NCBI GenBank assembly: GCA_022767285.1
Contig: JALENY010000028.1
Location: forward strand, 1-47,410
Length of the DNA: 47,410 nt
From: Lachnospiraceae bacterium
GTDB lineage: Bacteria; Bacillota; Clostridia; Lachnospirales; Lachnospiraceae
Reading direction: 5' to 3'
Shown: in pieces, positions 16,288 to 25,350 of the stretch
Layout of the letters: every line of letters begins with the position of its first letter
Numbering within the stretch: the stretch's first letter is position 1
The notes under the pieces: model-generated
What the model was told of the DNA's origin: nothing
Database searches by the model: none
The model's input: the letters and a program-made list of their open reading frames with translations, nothing else
Made by a program: the position numbers and the translations under genes

Positions 16288-18456
16288 TTAATTGTCCCCC
16301 AGCAATATCCGATAATAATCATAGTTCAATATCTTTCCGGAGAAGGAAAGCTTATTGGCAACAATGGTTTTTATCTGTTCCACATACTCTGGTCCCACGG
16401 CAGAGCCTTCGTTGGGATAGAAAGTTCCGGTGGAAGAATCATATTTCCCTTCCGTAGTGACCCAACTGTGATTGGTCCACAGAGCCAGAGGTTCTGCCTC
16501 TGAAAAGACATCACGCCCCACGAGCAGCCGGGAATCATATTCCAGACCGAAGAGATTCGACAGCGTAGGCAGTATATCCAGACTGTAGGTGGGAGTGGAG
16601 ATCTCGCAGACCATATCTTTGTACTCATGTTCCAGACAGCCGGACCAGAGGATCCAGGCGTTGCGGTCCTGCTCCCAGTCATTCTGAGGATAACTTCCGT
16701 ACAGGTCCGCAAGATAATCTTCGGAATTGCCGAAGGTTCGGCTGTTTTCCAGGCCATAAGGGTAATGGTCGGATGTAATGCAGATGACAGTGTCATCTGT
16801 GATGCCTGCCGCTTCCAGCTGTTCCACCATGGATGCCAGTCCGTATTCCAGTTCCATCTGGTAACACAGATAATAAAGGGTTTTGTCTTTGTGCCTGTCG
16901 CCCATGATGCTTTGAACATATTCTATGTTTTTCAGCGTTTTTCCATCTTCTGCCTTATAGGGGAAATGGGCGCTTCCGGTCATATAGTAGACACTGAACG
17001 GCTGCTGATCTATGTAGGTGGGCAGCGTAGCGTCAAACATCTGTCCGTCTGTGGGCCACCACTGGGTCAGATCTTCCAGCCCGCTTCCCAGTGCGATATA
17101 CTCGTCGTACCCCAGATTCTGATGAGTCAGGTTACGGGAGTAGTATTCGTAACCGCCGTTGTGATAGGCATTTCCGGTGTAGCCGAGACGGTGAAGCTGA
17201 TTTCCCATGGTAAAATACAGATTTTTTCCCTGAGTGGCGGGCATAGTCCGGATGTCCAGCAGGGGAGCAATGCCAAGGAGCATGGAGTATTCGCCGGTGG
17301 AGGTGCTGCCGCCCCAGTTTGGCTGATAATATTCGGAAAAATAGAATCCGTTGTGGGTCAGCCGATAGAGGGTCGGGGTGAGCGTCTCATCGATGACTGC
17401 GTCGGAAAGGGCTTCCGCGCAGATCAAAATCAGGTTTTTACCGGCAAACAGGCCGGTATAGTCATTTTGTGTGCTGGCTGGAATGGATTTTACGTACTCG
17501 TTCATGGAGCGAAGTGTTTCATCGGCTGTGGAAGCGCTGATCTCGTCCAGAGGAAGATCCATTTCATTTTTTGCGTATACTTTTTCAGTTGGGGTTGGTT
17601 CCGGAGTCGTTTCCGGAGCTGCCGCAGCGCCGCCGTAAGGAGTTTCACCGGAATTGCCGTCTGCTTCTGATATGTCATTGCCGATATCGCTTGAGGCTAT
17701 ACCGGACAGCGCACCGCCGGAGACTGCCGCGGTTATCTCGGGATCGCCCGAATTGCCTGCGTTTGAAGATGGATTTTCAGAATCGGGGTCACTGCTGTCT
17801 GTCGGAACGAAGACGACCAGAGTGTCTGCATCGCTGTTTCCAAAGAGGCTGTAAAATACATCCAGCTGAAGACCGGACGCAAGACCGAAATAACAGGCAG
17901 CTGTGTCAAACCTGTACTGTTTTTTATATGTATCAGCGGAACTGCCATGGCCTGCCGCCAGAATTCCGGTTCCCGTAAACAGGAAGAAGGTGCCCAGAAG
18001 AAGCAATGATATTCGGCGATCCTGCCGAAAGGAGGGCACATATTTTCTGCCGAAAACCAGATAAAGAAATGCCGGCAGAAAGAACAGCACAATAGCCGGG
18101 AGCCCGAAGAGGATTGTATCCATAACCTGTTGTGTATAGCCGCCCACAACACTGCCGGCAACGGAAAAAATAGAGCTGAAAGGCATATAATACTGCATGC
18201 TCTGTTTTACCATGCATTCCACAAGATAGATCAGACCGCTTGCAAACAGAAGGATAAGGCTGATCATCCGGTTTACCCGGTCACTAAAAAGAGAGACGAT
18301 GCAGGAAAAAAGGCATCCGGCCCCGAGCCCAAAGAGAACCGGATAAATCAGATGGGAAAACAGCCCGGTTTTGCCAAAGAGCCGCAGCAGTATCTCAAAA
18401 TAGAGAAATGCCGCCGGAAAAATAAACGTGTGGTACAGAGTTTTTGGGATTTTCAT
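16288..18456 (-). CDS. LTA synthase-family sulfatase-fold membrane enzyme (copy 1)
   Basis: A 722-residue protein with five N-terminal membrane helices (about residues 10-170) and an external sulfatase domain (about 335-720). Expected catalytic residues are present: E348 in ILICAEALSD, nucleophile T385 in GGSTSTGEYSM, H497 in TGSAHFPY, and D563-H564 in ITSDHYPYG. The family uses phosphatidylglycerol-type donors to build or transfer glycerolphosphate polymers outside the cell. Between the two parts is a 90-residue linker of Ser, Gly, Asn, Asp and Pro, much longer than in its neighbour. A ribosome binding site AAAAGGA precedes the ATG. It is a tandem paralogue of the next upstream gene; a terminator lies between them, so it may need its own promoter, which I could not identify. 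Confidence 0.88.
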   Translation of the reverse strand: MKIPKTLYHTFIFPAAFLYFEILLRLFGKTGLFSHLIYPVLFGLGAGCLFSCIVSLFSDRVNRMISLILLFASGLIYLVECMVKQSMQYYMPFSSIFSVAGSVVGGYTQQVMDTILFGLPAIVLFFLPAFLYLVFGRKYVPSFRQDRRISLLLLGTFFLFTGTGILAAGHGSSADTYKKQYRFDTAACYFGLASGLQLDVFYSLFGNSDADTLVVFVPTDSSDPDSENPSSNAGNSGDPEITAAVSGGALSGIASSDIGNDISEADGNSGETPYGGAAAAPETTPEPTPTEKVYAKNEMDLPLDEISASTADETLRSMNEYVKSIPASTQNDYTGLFAGKNLILICAEALSDAVIDETLTPTLYRLTHNGFYFSEYYQPNWGGSTSTGEYSMLLGIAPLLDIRTMPATQGKNLYFTMGNQLHRLGYTGNAYHNGGYEYYSRNLTHQNLGYDEYIALGSGLEDLTQWWPTDGQMFDATLPTYIDQQPFSVYYMTGSAHFPYKAEDGKTLKNIEYVQSIMGDRHKDKTLYYLCYQMELEYGLASMVEQLEAAGITDDTVICITSDHYPYGLENSRTFGNSEDYLADLYGSYPQNDWEQDRNAWILWSGCLEHEYKDMVCEISTPTYSLDILPTLSNLFGLEYDSRLLVGRDVFSEAEPLALWTNHSWVTTEGKYDSSTGTFYPNEGSAVGPEYVEQIKTIVANKLSFSGKILNYDYYRILLGDN

Positions 18457-18534
18457 AGAAACAGCATCCTTTTGCTAAAATTGTTGTGAGCAGCCTGCCC
18501 TTAAAGGACACAGATTTTCCGCTGCTGCTGTGAT

Positions 18535-18567
18535 AAAAAAGTTCAGGAAGAAATCCTGAACTTTTTT
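18535..18567. terminator. Intrinsic terminator between the two LTA-synthase-like genes
   Basis: AAAAAAGTTCAGGA (18535-18548), loop AGAAA, then TCCTGAACTTTTTT (18554-18567). A perfect stem flanked by A and T runs, able to end transcription of the upstream copy on the minus strand. Confidence 0.9.
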
Positions 18568-18583
18568 GCTCTGTCAAGCTGTG

Positions 18584-20692
18584 TCATGTGTCATCCCCGA
18601 AGAGAAGCCGGTAATAATCGGTGCTGATGACCTTTCCGGAGAAGGACATTTTGTTGGACACAATGTTGTTGATTCGCTCGATGTAGTCTTCACCGACGGT
18701 GGAACCCTCATTGGGATAGAAGGTTTCCGTGGCGGAATCGTATTTGCCTTCCGTCGTTGCCCAGCTGTATGTATTCCAGAGTACCAGGGGCTCTGCATCG
18801 GAAAAGACATCTCTTCCGACAAGCAGGCGGGAATCGTACTCCAACCCGAACAGATTCGACATGGTAGGAAGAATATCCAGGCTGTAGGTCGGTGTGGAAA
18901 TCTCACAGACCATATCCTTGTATTCATTTTCCAGACAGCCGGACCAGATGATCCATGCATTGTGGTCCTGTTCCCAGTCGTTGGTGTAGGTGTAGCCGTA
19001 TAAATCGCTTACATAATCGTCATAGTTGCCGAAGGTTGCGGTATTTTCCAGACCGTAGGGATAGTGGTCGGCGGTCAGACAGATGACGGTATCGTCCGCG
19101 ATTCCCGCAGCTTCGAGTTTTTCAATCATGGTCTGGAGGGCATATTCCAGTTCCATCTGATAGCAGAAATAGTAGGTTGTGGTATCCTTGTAGGTGTTGC
19201 CGAGGATGCTTCGTACATAATCGATGTTTTCCTGGGTCTTTTCATTTTCGGCGGTATAAACACAATGACCGCTGATCGTCATATAGTAGATGCTGAAGGG
19301 CTGTTTATCCAGATACGTGTCCATGGTCAGATTGAACATTCTCTGGTCATCGGGCCACCAGTCTGTCAGATCCTCCAGACCGTTTCCGAGCCCCAGATAC
19401 TGATCATACCCCAGATTCTGGTGAGTCAGGTTCCTGGAATAGTAGTCATAATTGCCGTTGTGGTAAGCACAGCTGTAATAGCCCTGCCGCTGAAGCTGAT
19501 TGCCCATGGTGAAGTAGAGGTTTTTTCCCTGGGTCTCCAGCATGGTCTGGTCGTTGTGCAGAGGAACCAGGCCCATAAGCATGGAGTACTCACCGGTGGA
19601 AGTGCTGCCGCCCCAGTTTGGCTGATAATATTCGGAAAAATAGAAACCGTTGTGGGTCATCCGATAGAGGGTCGGTGTCAGCTGCTCATCGATAACCACA
19701 TCGGAAAGCGCTTCCGCACAGATCAGGATCAGATTTTTTCCCTTGAAAATGCCGGTGTAATCGTTCTGGCTGCTGGGGGTGAGGCTTTTTACATATTCAT
19801 TCAGTGCCAGCACATCTTCATCGGAAGTGGATGCGCTGAGCTCATCAAGCGGAAGGTCCATCTCGTTTTTTCCGTATACTTTTTCCAGCTCCGGAGTCGG
19901 GGTTTCGGAAGGTTCTTCCAGTTCGGTCTCGGCAGCTTCCGCCATGACAAACGAATCGGCGGCATTGTTGCCGAAAATGGAATACTTGGTATCCAGCCTA
20001 AGACTGGTCAGAAGACCGAAGTATTCGGTTGCGGTATCAAATTTATACTGCTTTTTGTATTTGGCTGCGGAGCTGCCCACGTTGGCCACGAGAATTGCAC
20101 ACAGCATGAATACCAGTGAATAACAAAAGATCTTTACGGAACCGATGGGTTTGTAACGTCTGGCGGGCATATACTTTTTGCCCAGTACCACATATAAAAT
20201 GCCGGGCAGGAAAAACAGTAAAATAACCGGTATTCCATGCAAAATGGCACGGAAAGCTTCGGAAATGTAGGCGCCGGCAACGTCACCTGCACCGCTCTTA
20301 ATGGCGCTGAGGGGCATATAGTATTGAAAACTCTGTTTTACCAGACATTCCGTGATAAAAATCAGACCGGTGCCAAACAGAAGTACGATGCTGATGATCC
20401 GGTTTATTTTGCGCGGAAACAGCGATGTAATACATGCAAAAAAGAATCCGCCTGCCAGGCCGAAGAGGATCGGATAGATGATGTGTGAAAAAAGTCCGGT
20501 TCCGGCAAAAAGACGGAGAACCAGTTCAAAATAGATCAATACGACCGGAAACAGATAGAGATGAGGAAAGTAGCTGTGTTTCTTTTGCTTTTTTCGGGAT
20601 CCGCCTTTCTTGACGACGGAAGTTTTTGAACGATTTATGACGGAGGAGACGGCCTCAGTCAGACGTTCGAATAATTCTTTTATTTTATCCAT
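18584..20692 (-). CDS. LTA synthase-family sulfatase-fold membrane enzyme (copy 2)
   Basis: A 702-residue paralogue of the preceding entry. It has an extra basic N-terminus (residues 1-42, with KKGGSRKKQKKHS), five membrane helices (about 43-205), a short acidic linker (250-270) and the sulfatase domain. Catalytic positions are E327, T364 in GGSTSTGEYSM, H476 in MTISGHCVY and D542-H543 in TADHYPYG. DNA identity between copies is very high around the catalytic Thr, while linkers and N-termini differ. Family knowledge: these enzymes polymerise or prime lipoteichoic acid on the outer face. A minus-strand promoter lies upstream. Which copy is a main polymerase and which a primase or glycan-modifying enzyme cannot be told. 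Confidence 0.88.
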   Translation of the reverse strand: MDKIKELFERLTEAVSSVINRSKTSVVKKGGSRKKQKKHSYFPHLYLFPVVLIYFELVLRLFAGTGLFSHIIYPILFGLAGGFFFACITSLFPRKINRIISIVLLFGTGLIFITECLVKQSFQYYMPLSAIKSGAGDVAGAYISEAFRAILHGIPVILLFFLPGILYVVLGKKYMPARRYKPIGSVKIFCYSLVFMLCAILVANVGSSAAKYKKQYKFDTATEYFGLLTSLRLDTKYSIFGNNAADSFVMAEAAETELEEPSETPTPELEKVYGKNEMDLPLDELSASTSDEDVLALNEYVKSLTPSSQNDYTGIFKGKNLILICAEALSDVVIDEQLTPTLYRMTHNGFYFSEYYQPNWGGSTSTGEYSMLMGLVPLHNDQTMLETQGKNLYFTMGNQLQRQGYYSCAYHNGNYDYYSRNLTHQNLGYDQYLGLGNGLEDLTDWWPDDQRMFNLTMDTYLDKQPFSIYYMTISGHCVYTAENEKTQENIDYVRSILGNTYKDTTTYYFCYQMELEYALQTMIEKLEAAGIADDTVICLTADHYPYGLENTATFGNYDDYVSDLYGYTYTNDWEQDHNAWIIWSGCLENEYKDMVCEISTPTYSLDILPTMSNLFGLEYDSRLLVGRDVFSDAEPLVLWNTYSWATTEGKYDSATETFYPNEGSTVGEDYIERINNIVSNKMSFSGKVISTDYYRLLFGDDT

Positions 20693-20747
20693 TATCTGAT
20701 GTATCCTTATCTAAATAGAATTAGCTTTGTTTAATCCGCTATTACTA

Positions 20748-20776
20748 ATTATAACCAGTCAGAAAAAAGGGTGCAA
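20748..20776 (-). promoter_or_regulatory. Promoter of LTA-synthase-like copy 2
   Basis: On the minus strand, TTGCAC (20776-20771), a 17-base spacer and TATAAT (20753-20748). It is about 55 bases before the start codon at 20692. Confidence 0.7.
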
Positions 20777-20881
20777 TTGTTATTTTTGAAAATTTATGAA
20801 ATGAATGTGAAAATTTTGTGAACAAAATCATGAACAATTTAGGAACATTTAACGGAACTATGGAAATCCAATTCTTTCCTA

Positions 20882-20939
20882 TGCTATAATATCCGCGGAC
20901 GCGATGCGTCAGGCGACTGAGAGTCAGGCATCCGACCAA
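20882..20939 (+). promoter_or_regulatory. Extended -10 promoter and leader element, copy A
   Basis: TGCTATAAT (20882-20890) is an extended -10 with no good -35. The first transcribed bases contain GATGCGTCAGGCG (20903-20915), then AGTCAG and an imperfect GTC...GAC palindrome. The same arrangement with the same spacing occurs at 37787. The remaining leader up to 21011 is GC-rich and may fold; no known riboswitch was recognised. Confidence 0.6.
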
Positions 20940-21011
20940 TGCGCGCGAACCATAGCGCAGCTGTGGTATTGCGAGCAGAGCACATTAAATGAGAAAGAGG
21001 AGAATTGTCTT

Positions 21012-22424
21012 ATGGGAGGATTTTTTGGAGTAGCTTCAAAGCAGGACTGCGTACTGGAGCTGTTTTACGGAGTTGATTATCATTCGCATCTGGGAACAAG
21101 ACGCGGCGGTATGGCGACCTATGGAGAGAACGGCTTTTGCCGTGCCATTCATAATATTGAGAATTCGCCTTTCCGAACAAAATTTGACAAAGATGTTGCA
21201 GAAATGAAAGGCTATCTGGGAATCGGGTGCATTTCCGATTTTGAGCCTCAGCCGCTGCTGATTCAGTCTCACCTTGGCAGTTTTGCCATTACAACAGTGG
21301 GAAAGATCAACAATTTTGAGGAGCTTTTAAAGGAAGTATTTGAAAATGGCCATGCTCACTTTCAGGAGATGACCAACGGACAGGTAAATGCCACGGAACT
21401 GGTGGCGGCGCTGATCTGTCAGAAGAAGTCTTTTGCAGAGGGAATCCGCTATGTACAGGAACGGGTGGATGGCTCCATGACTATGCTGGTTTTAACCAAA
21501 GCGGGTATTTACGCGGCCAGAGACCGGTACGGAAGGACTCCGGTGGTGATCGGGCAGAAAGAAGACGGCTACTGTGTATCTTTTGAAAGCTTTGCTTATA
21601 TCAATCTGGGTTATACGGATTACAGGGAACTGGGACCGGGCGAGATCGCCTTTGTTACACCGGACAAAGTGGAAACAGTCGGAGCAGCCGGCAAGTGCAA
21701 AAAGGTCTGTTCGTTCCTCTGGGTGTATTATGGTTATCCCACATCCTCCTATGAGGGGATCAATGTGGAGGAAATGCGCTATAAATGCGGCAGCATGCTG
21801 GCAAAACGCGATAAAGGCAGCGTTGAACCCGATGTGATCGCAGGTGTTCCGGACTCCGGTATCGCTCACGCCATTGGATATTCCAATGAAGCCGGAATCT
21901 CCTATGCCAGACCGTTTATCAAATATACTCCCACCTGGCCGAGATCTTTTATGCCTACGAATCAAAGTCAGCGCAACCTTATCGCCCGTATGAAACTGAT
22001 TCCGGTCCATGCACTGATCAAAGACAAAAAACTTCTTCTGATCGATGACTCCATTGTACGCGGAACACAGCTTCGTGAGACAACTGAGTTTTTGTATCAG
22101 AGCGGAGCAAAAGAAGTGCATATCCGCACGGCCTGCCCGCCGCTGCTGTACGGCTGCAGATATCTGAATTTTTCACGCTCCAAATCGGAACTGGATCTGA
22201 TCACAAGAAGGATCATCCGGGAAAAAGAGGGGGAAAACTGCCCCAAAGAGATTCTGGAACAATATTCGGATCCTTCCAGCGAAAAATATGCTGAGATGGT
22301 GGAGGAAGTGAGAAAACAGCTGAATTTTACTTCCCTTCGTTTCCACAGGCTTGATGATCTGGTGGAGTCGATCGGTCTGAAACCGTGCGAATTGTGCACG
22401 TATTGTTTTGACGGAAAGGAATGA
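21012..22424 (+). CDS. PurF-like phosphoribosyltransferase paralogue with degenerate glutaminase domain
   Basis: A 470-residue protein colinear with amidophosphoribosyltransferase. The C-terminal half keeps the PRPP loop LLLIDDSIVRGTQ (residues 341-353) and the four expected iron-sulfur cysteines (C233, C382, C462, C465). The N-terminal Ntn-amidotransferase half is degenerate: the nucleophile position reads MGGFFGV where PurF has CGVFGI, the HNGN oxyanion segment reads TTVGKIN (residues 94-100), and the arginine of the HVRYS segment is missing. Glutamine hydrolysis is therefore unlikely; ammonia use, another nucleophile or a regulatory role are possible. The start at 21012 follows AGAGGAG by 8 bases. 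It is alone in its unit, away from other pur genes. I withhold the symbol purF for this reason. Confidence 0.82.
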   Translation: MGGFFGVASKQDCVLELFYGVDYHSHLGTRRGGMATYGENGFCRAIHNIENSPFRTKFDKDVAEMKGYLGIGCISDFEPQPLLIQSHLGSFAITTVGKINNFEELLKEVFENGHAHFQEMTNGQVNATELVAALICQKKSFAEGIRYVQERVDGSMTMLVLTKAGIYAARDRYGRTPVVIGQKEDGYCVSFESFAYINLGYTDYRELGPGEIAFVTPDKVETVGAAGKCKKVCSFLWVYYGYPTSSYEGINVEEMRYKCGSMLAKRDKGSVEPDVIAGVPDSGIAHAIGYSNEAGISYARPFIKYTPTWPRSFMPTNQSQRNLIARMKLIPVHALIKDKKLLLIDDSIVRGTQLRETTEFLYQSGAKEVHIRTACPPLLYGCRYLNFSRSKSELDLITRRIIREKEGENCPKEILEQYSDPSSEKYAEMVEEVRKQLNFTSLRFHRLDDLVESIGLKPCELCTYCFDGKE

Positions 22425-22455
22425 GGATAGAGATCAATATTACGGATTGTTTTAC

Positions 22456-22508
22456 TTGACATATAACCTTGTTTGTATTATTGTATTAAATAGATAATAC
22501 AATAATAC
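22456..22508 (+). promoter_or_regulatory. Promoter and operator of the ABC transporter operon
   Basis: TTGACA (22456-22461), 17 bases, TATTGT (22479-22484). A perfect inverted repeat, GTATTATTGTATTA (22475-22488) and TAATACAATAATAC (22495-22508) with a 6-base centre, overlaps the -10 and start site. The position and GTATTA/TAATAC half-sites are like those of GntR-family (YtrA type) repressors of ABC exporters. No regulator gene is adjacent. Confidence 0.8.
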
Positions 22509-22527
22509 ATGGGTTGGAGGTTATAAA

Positions 22528-23253
22528 ATGATCTGTTTAAAAAATATTTCGAAAACCTATGGCAGCAGCGGAAAGAAAGCTGTGGATAATCTGAGCCTGG
22601 ATGTTGCGGACGGCAAGATTACCGGCTTTATCGGACCGAATGGTGCCGGAAAGACAACAACTCTGAAGATGATTACGGGAGTCCTTTCTCCGGATGAGGG
22701 ATCCGTGATGCTAAATGGCATCGATATGAGCGCTGCGCCGCTGGAAGCCAAAAAACAGTTTGGGTTTGTTGCGGACAGCCCGGACAGTTTCCTTCGGGTA
22801 AAGGGTATCGAGTATCTGAATTTTATGGCAGATATCTATGGTGTCCCGACTGATATCCGGAACAATTTTATCGAAAATGTGGCGAAACGTTTTGAGATGG
22901 AGGATGCGCTGGGCAGCCGTATTTTAAGCTATTCCCACGGTATGCGCCAGAAGATCATGGTGATGGGCGCGCTGATTCACAATCCGTCCGTTTGGATTCT
23001 GGATGAGCCGCTGACCGGTCTGGATCCGCGTTCTGCTTATGAGTTAAAAGAAATGATGAAGGAACATGCTGCCGCAGGCAACTCCGTGCTGTTTTCCACT
23101 CATGTTTTGGAAGTGGCGGAAAAGCTCTGTGATCAGATCGCAATCATCAATCGCGGCGTCCTGATGTACCTGGGCACTTTGGACGATCTGCGCGCAAGAT
23201 ATCCGGAGCAGTCTCTGGAAGACATTTTCCTGGAGATTACCGAACATGCGTAA
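22528..23253 (+). CDS. ABC transporter ATP-binding protein
   Basis: A 241-residue ATPase with Walker A GPNGAGKT (residues 36-43), signature LSYSHGMRQK, Walker B VWILDEPLTGLD and an H-loop in LFSTHVLEV. The sequence resembles ATPases of ABC-2 exporters (YhaQ, CcmA-type, EcsA). A GGAGG ribosome binding site precedes the ATG. The end overlaps the permease gene by eight bases, so the two subunits form one transporter. No substrate can be assigned; the operator structure upstream points to induction, perhaps by an envelope-active compound. Confidence 0.93.
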   Translation: MICLKNISKTYGSSGKKAVDNLSLDVADGKITGFIGPNGAGKTTTLKMITGVLSPDEGSVMLNGIDMSAAPLEAKKQFGFVADSPDSFLRVKGIEYLNFMADIYGVPTDIRNNFIENVAKRFEMEDALGSRILSYSHGMRQKIMVMGALIHNPSVWILDEPLTGLDPRSAYELKEMMKEHAAAGNSVLFSTHVLEVAEKLCDQIAIINRGVLMYLGTLDDLRARYPEQSLEDIFLEITEHA

Positions 23254-24967
23254 TTATTTCAGCCTCACCCGTTTCCTTTTTAAATGCGGCCTGGGTAGCA
23301 TGGAAGGGAAAAACAAAGGTGGAAAAAGAAAAAGATTCGGCAATACGGGAAACCTTGTCGCTTATATCATACTGGGAATCTGTATGATACCTCTTGCAGG
23401 CCTGCTGTACCAGTTGGGAAATGAGGGGTATGAGCTGTTGGCGCCGGTTGGCCTTGAAAACCTGATCCCGCAGCTGGTGTGTGTGCTGGGTGCCATGGTC
23501 ATCTTTCTCTTTGCTGTTACCATGGTGATCAGTATCTTTTATATGACTTCGGATCTGGAAGCTCTGCTTCCGCTGCCGCTTTATCCGTGGCAGATTGTTG
23601 GTGCCAAGATGACGATGGCACTGGTATATGAATACCTGTGGGTAGCCTTTTTTGTTGCGCCGATTCTCGCGGGATACGGCGTGGCAGCCGGCGGCGGTGT
23701 CATGTACTGGATCGTGGCTGTGATCGGATGTCTGGCTTTTCCGATCGTTCCGCTTTGCTACGCAGGCGTGATCGTTATGGTGATCATGCGGCTGTTCAAG
23801 GGCATTCGAAATAAAGATCTCCTGAGCGGTATCGGACTTGGTTTCAGTATTATTATTGCGTTCGGGATCAGTGCGGGAAGTCAGTTCTTTGGCACCTCGG
23901 CCGGAAACGGCAATGTGATCCAGATCCTGACGGATAAGGCCGGCCTCATTCAGGCGATGGGAAAAATCTTCCCCAACCTGGTTTTTATGAGCAATAGCCT
24001 TTTGGAGCGTTCGATCCTGCAGATCCTGCTCTTTGTGGTGTCATCTCTTCTGGTAGCGGCAGTCTTTTTGTTCCTGGCTCAGAAGATATACCTAAAGAGT
24101 GCACTGGGCATGTCGGAGGCATCTGATAAAAAACGTGTGCTCACAAAAGCGGAGAAAGCAAAAGCAAATCGTGTGAGAAAACCGGTTGTCACTTATACCA
24201 TGATCGAATTGAAAAAACTGTTCCGCACGCCGGTGTATATGTATAACTGTGTGATCGTGTGCCTGATCTGGCCGCTGTTTTTTCTGATTCCTCTGATTTT
24301 CAGTCTGATGGCAAGCGGAGTGGCGATCGGAACTCTGTTTTCGTTTGCGGGGCAGGGAGCCCGGATCCGGGAATTTTTTGGCGGAGAGCTTTGTTTTGGC
24401 ATCGCAGCTCTTGCCGTGACCGGTATAGTCACGTTTGTGGGCAGCTTTAATATGACGGTAGGTACCAGTATTTCCCGTGAAGGCAAGAACTATTATATTA
24501 TGAAATACCTGCCCATGAGCTATCGGGATCAGATAAAAGCAAAAATCGCCAGCGGATCCATAATCTCGGTATTCGGTACGATTATCTACATTATATTAAT
24601 AGAAGCGGTTCTGATTTTCCTTGGAATGAATTTCCTGATGCTCCCGCTGTCCATCATTCTGGATGTGGTGCTTGTATCGTTTCTCAATTATATCCAGATG
24701 TTTTTTGAACTGGCCCATCCGAAGCTGGTCTGGGACAATGAGGCGATGGCCGTAAAGCAGAATTTCCATGCAGCGATCGCGAGCTTTTTGGGACTGGGAA
24801 TCGGAGCGCTGCTTTGCGGAGCCGGTGTCCTGCTGCGAAATGTGGTTGGCATCTCTTCCTATATAGTAGTGCCGCTGCTTCTGGTGCTGCTTATTGTTCT
24901 GACGTTTTTTGTGCGCAGAACGATGTATGCATATGGCGAGAAGTGCCTGGCGGAACTGGAGGACTGA
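23246..24967 (+). CDS. ABC transporter permease, large multi-pass
   Basis: A 573-residue membrane protein with roughly 12-14 helices in two blocks, separated by a basic cytoplasmic loop around residues 290-315 (KKRVLTKAEKAKANRVRK). It is much longer than a classical six-helix ABC-2 permease and so probably acts with a dimer of the ATPase as a fused or double-length permease. The SDLEALLPLPLYPWQIVGAK segment near residue 110 is typical of this uncharacterised Firmicute group (a coupling helix). It is translated with the ATPase through overlapping start and stop. Export substrate is unknown. Confidence 0.85.
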   Translation: MRNYFSLTRFLFKCGLGSMEGKNKGGKRKRFGNTGNLVAYIILGICMIPLAGLLYQLGNEGYELLAPVGLENLIPQLVCVLGAMVIFLFAVTMVISIFYMTSDLEALLPLPLYPWQIVGAKMTMALVYEYLWVAFFVAPILAGYGVAAGGGVMYWIVAVIGCLAFPIVPLCYAGVIVMVIMRLFKGIRNKDLLSGIGLGFSIIIAFGISAGSQFFGTSAGNGNVIQILTDKAGLIQAMGKIFPNLVFMSNSLLERSILQILLFVVSSLLVAAVFLFLAQKIYLKSALGMSEASDKKRVLTKAEKAKANRVRKPVVTYTMIELKKLFRTPVYMYNCVIVCLIWPLFFLIPLIFSLMASGVAIGTLFSFAGQGARIREFFGGELCFGIAALAVTGIVTFVGSFNMTVGTSISREGKNYYIMKYLPMSYRDQIKAKIASGSIISVFGTIIYIILIEAVLIFLGMNFLMLPLSIILDVVLVSFLNYIQMFFELAHPKLVWDNEAMAVKQNFHAAIASFLGLGIGALLCGAGVLLRNVVGISSYIVVPLLLVLLIVLTFFVRRTMYAYGEKCLAELED

Positions 24968-25020
24968 TTCAGGTGATAAGCGGCCGATCGATAGAAGGCA
25001 TAGCAACCGTTATCTGAATC
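24966..25020 (+). other. Hairpin at the end of the ABC operon
   Basis: GATTCAG (24966-24972) pairs with CTGAATC (25014-25020); ATAA/TTAT and CGG/CCG extend the stem with bulges. It starts on the permease stop codon and lacks a T tract, so it is only a possible terminator or 3'-end stabiliser. Confidence 0.35.
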
Positions 25021-25074
25021 CGGAATAAGAATAGAAAAGAAAGACATAAATTCCTGTCGAAAAAGAAAAATCTC

Positions 25075-25103
25075 TTGACTGTACCCTCATAGTATGTTAT
25101 AGT
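25075..25103 (+). promoter_or_regulatory. Promoter of rpmG-secE-nusG-rplKA
   Basis: TTGACT (25075-25080), 17 bases, TATAGT (25098-25103). The leader that follows has TTTAGG...CCTAAA around a run of eight T, which could pause polymerase. The first gene is rpmG at 25181. Confidence 0.8.
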
Positions 25104-25180
25104 CAATAAGCGACAAGAGTTTAGGTCTTTTTTTTATGCCTAAAAAAGAGAAAAAGAATTATCATTGGAGGTGTATAACC

Positions 25181-25330
25181 GTGCGTACAAGGATAACTTT
25201 AGCATGTACAGAGTGCAAACAGCGTAACTACAATACGACGAAGGATAAGAAAGAACATCCGGAAAGAATGGAAACAAAAAAATATTGTAGATTCTGTAAG
25301 AAACACACGACACACAAAGAAACCAAGTAA
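25181..25330 (+). CDS. rpmG: 50S ribosomal protein L33
   Basis: The 49-residue product begins [17 protein letters not shown] and ends [12 protein letters not shown], a canonical zinc-binding L33 with CTEC and CRFC pairs (the C+ form, used when zinc is sufficient). The GTG start at 25181 has a TGGAGGTG ribosome binding site 9 bases before it; an in-frame ATG at 25136 would add a basic tail not found in L33. It binds the exit-site region of the 50S subunit. Its place directly before secE-nusG is the usual one. Confidence 0.96.
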   Translation: MRTRITLACTECKQRNYNTTKDKKEHPERMETKKYCRFCKKHTTHKETK

Positions 25331-25350
25331 GAAAGGTTCAGGTGAATTTT

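Noticed and set aside
16627-20119. Long plus-strand open frames opposite the two LTA-synthase-like genes
   Set aside because: They run antisense to clear enzymes with catalytic motifs, and both paralogues show the same shadow, as expected of codon structure.
24966-25020. Terminator of the ABC operon
   Set aside because: The stem has bulges, a large loop and no T tract; kept only as a low-confidence hairpin.
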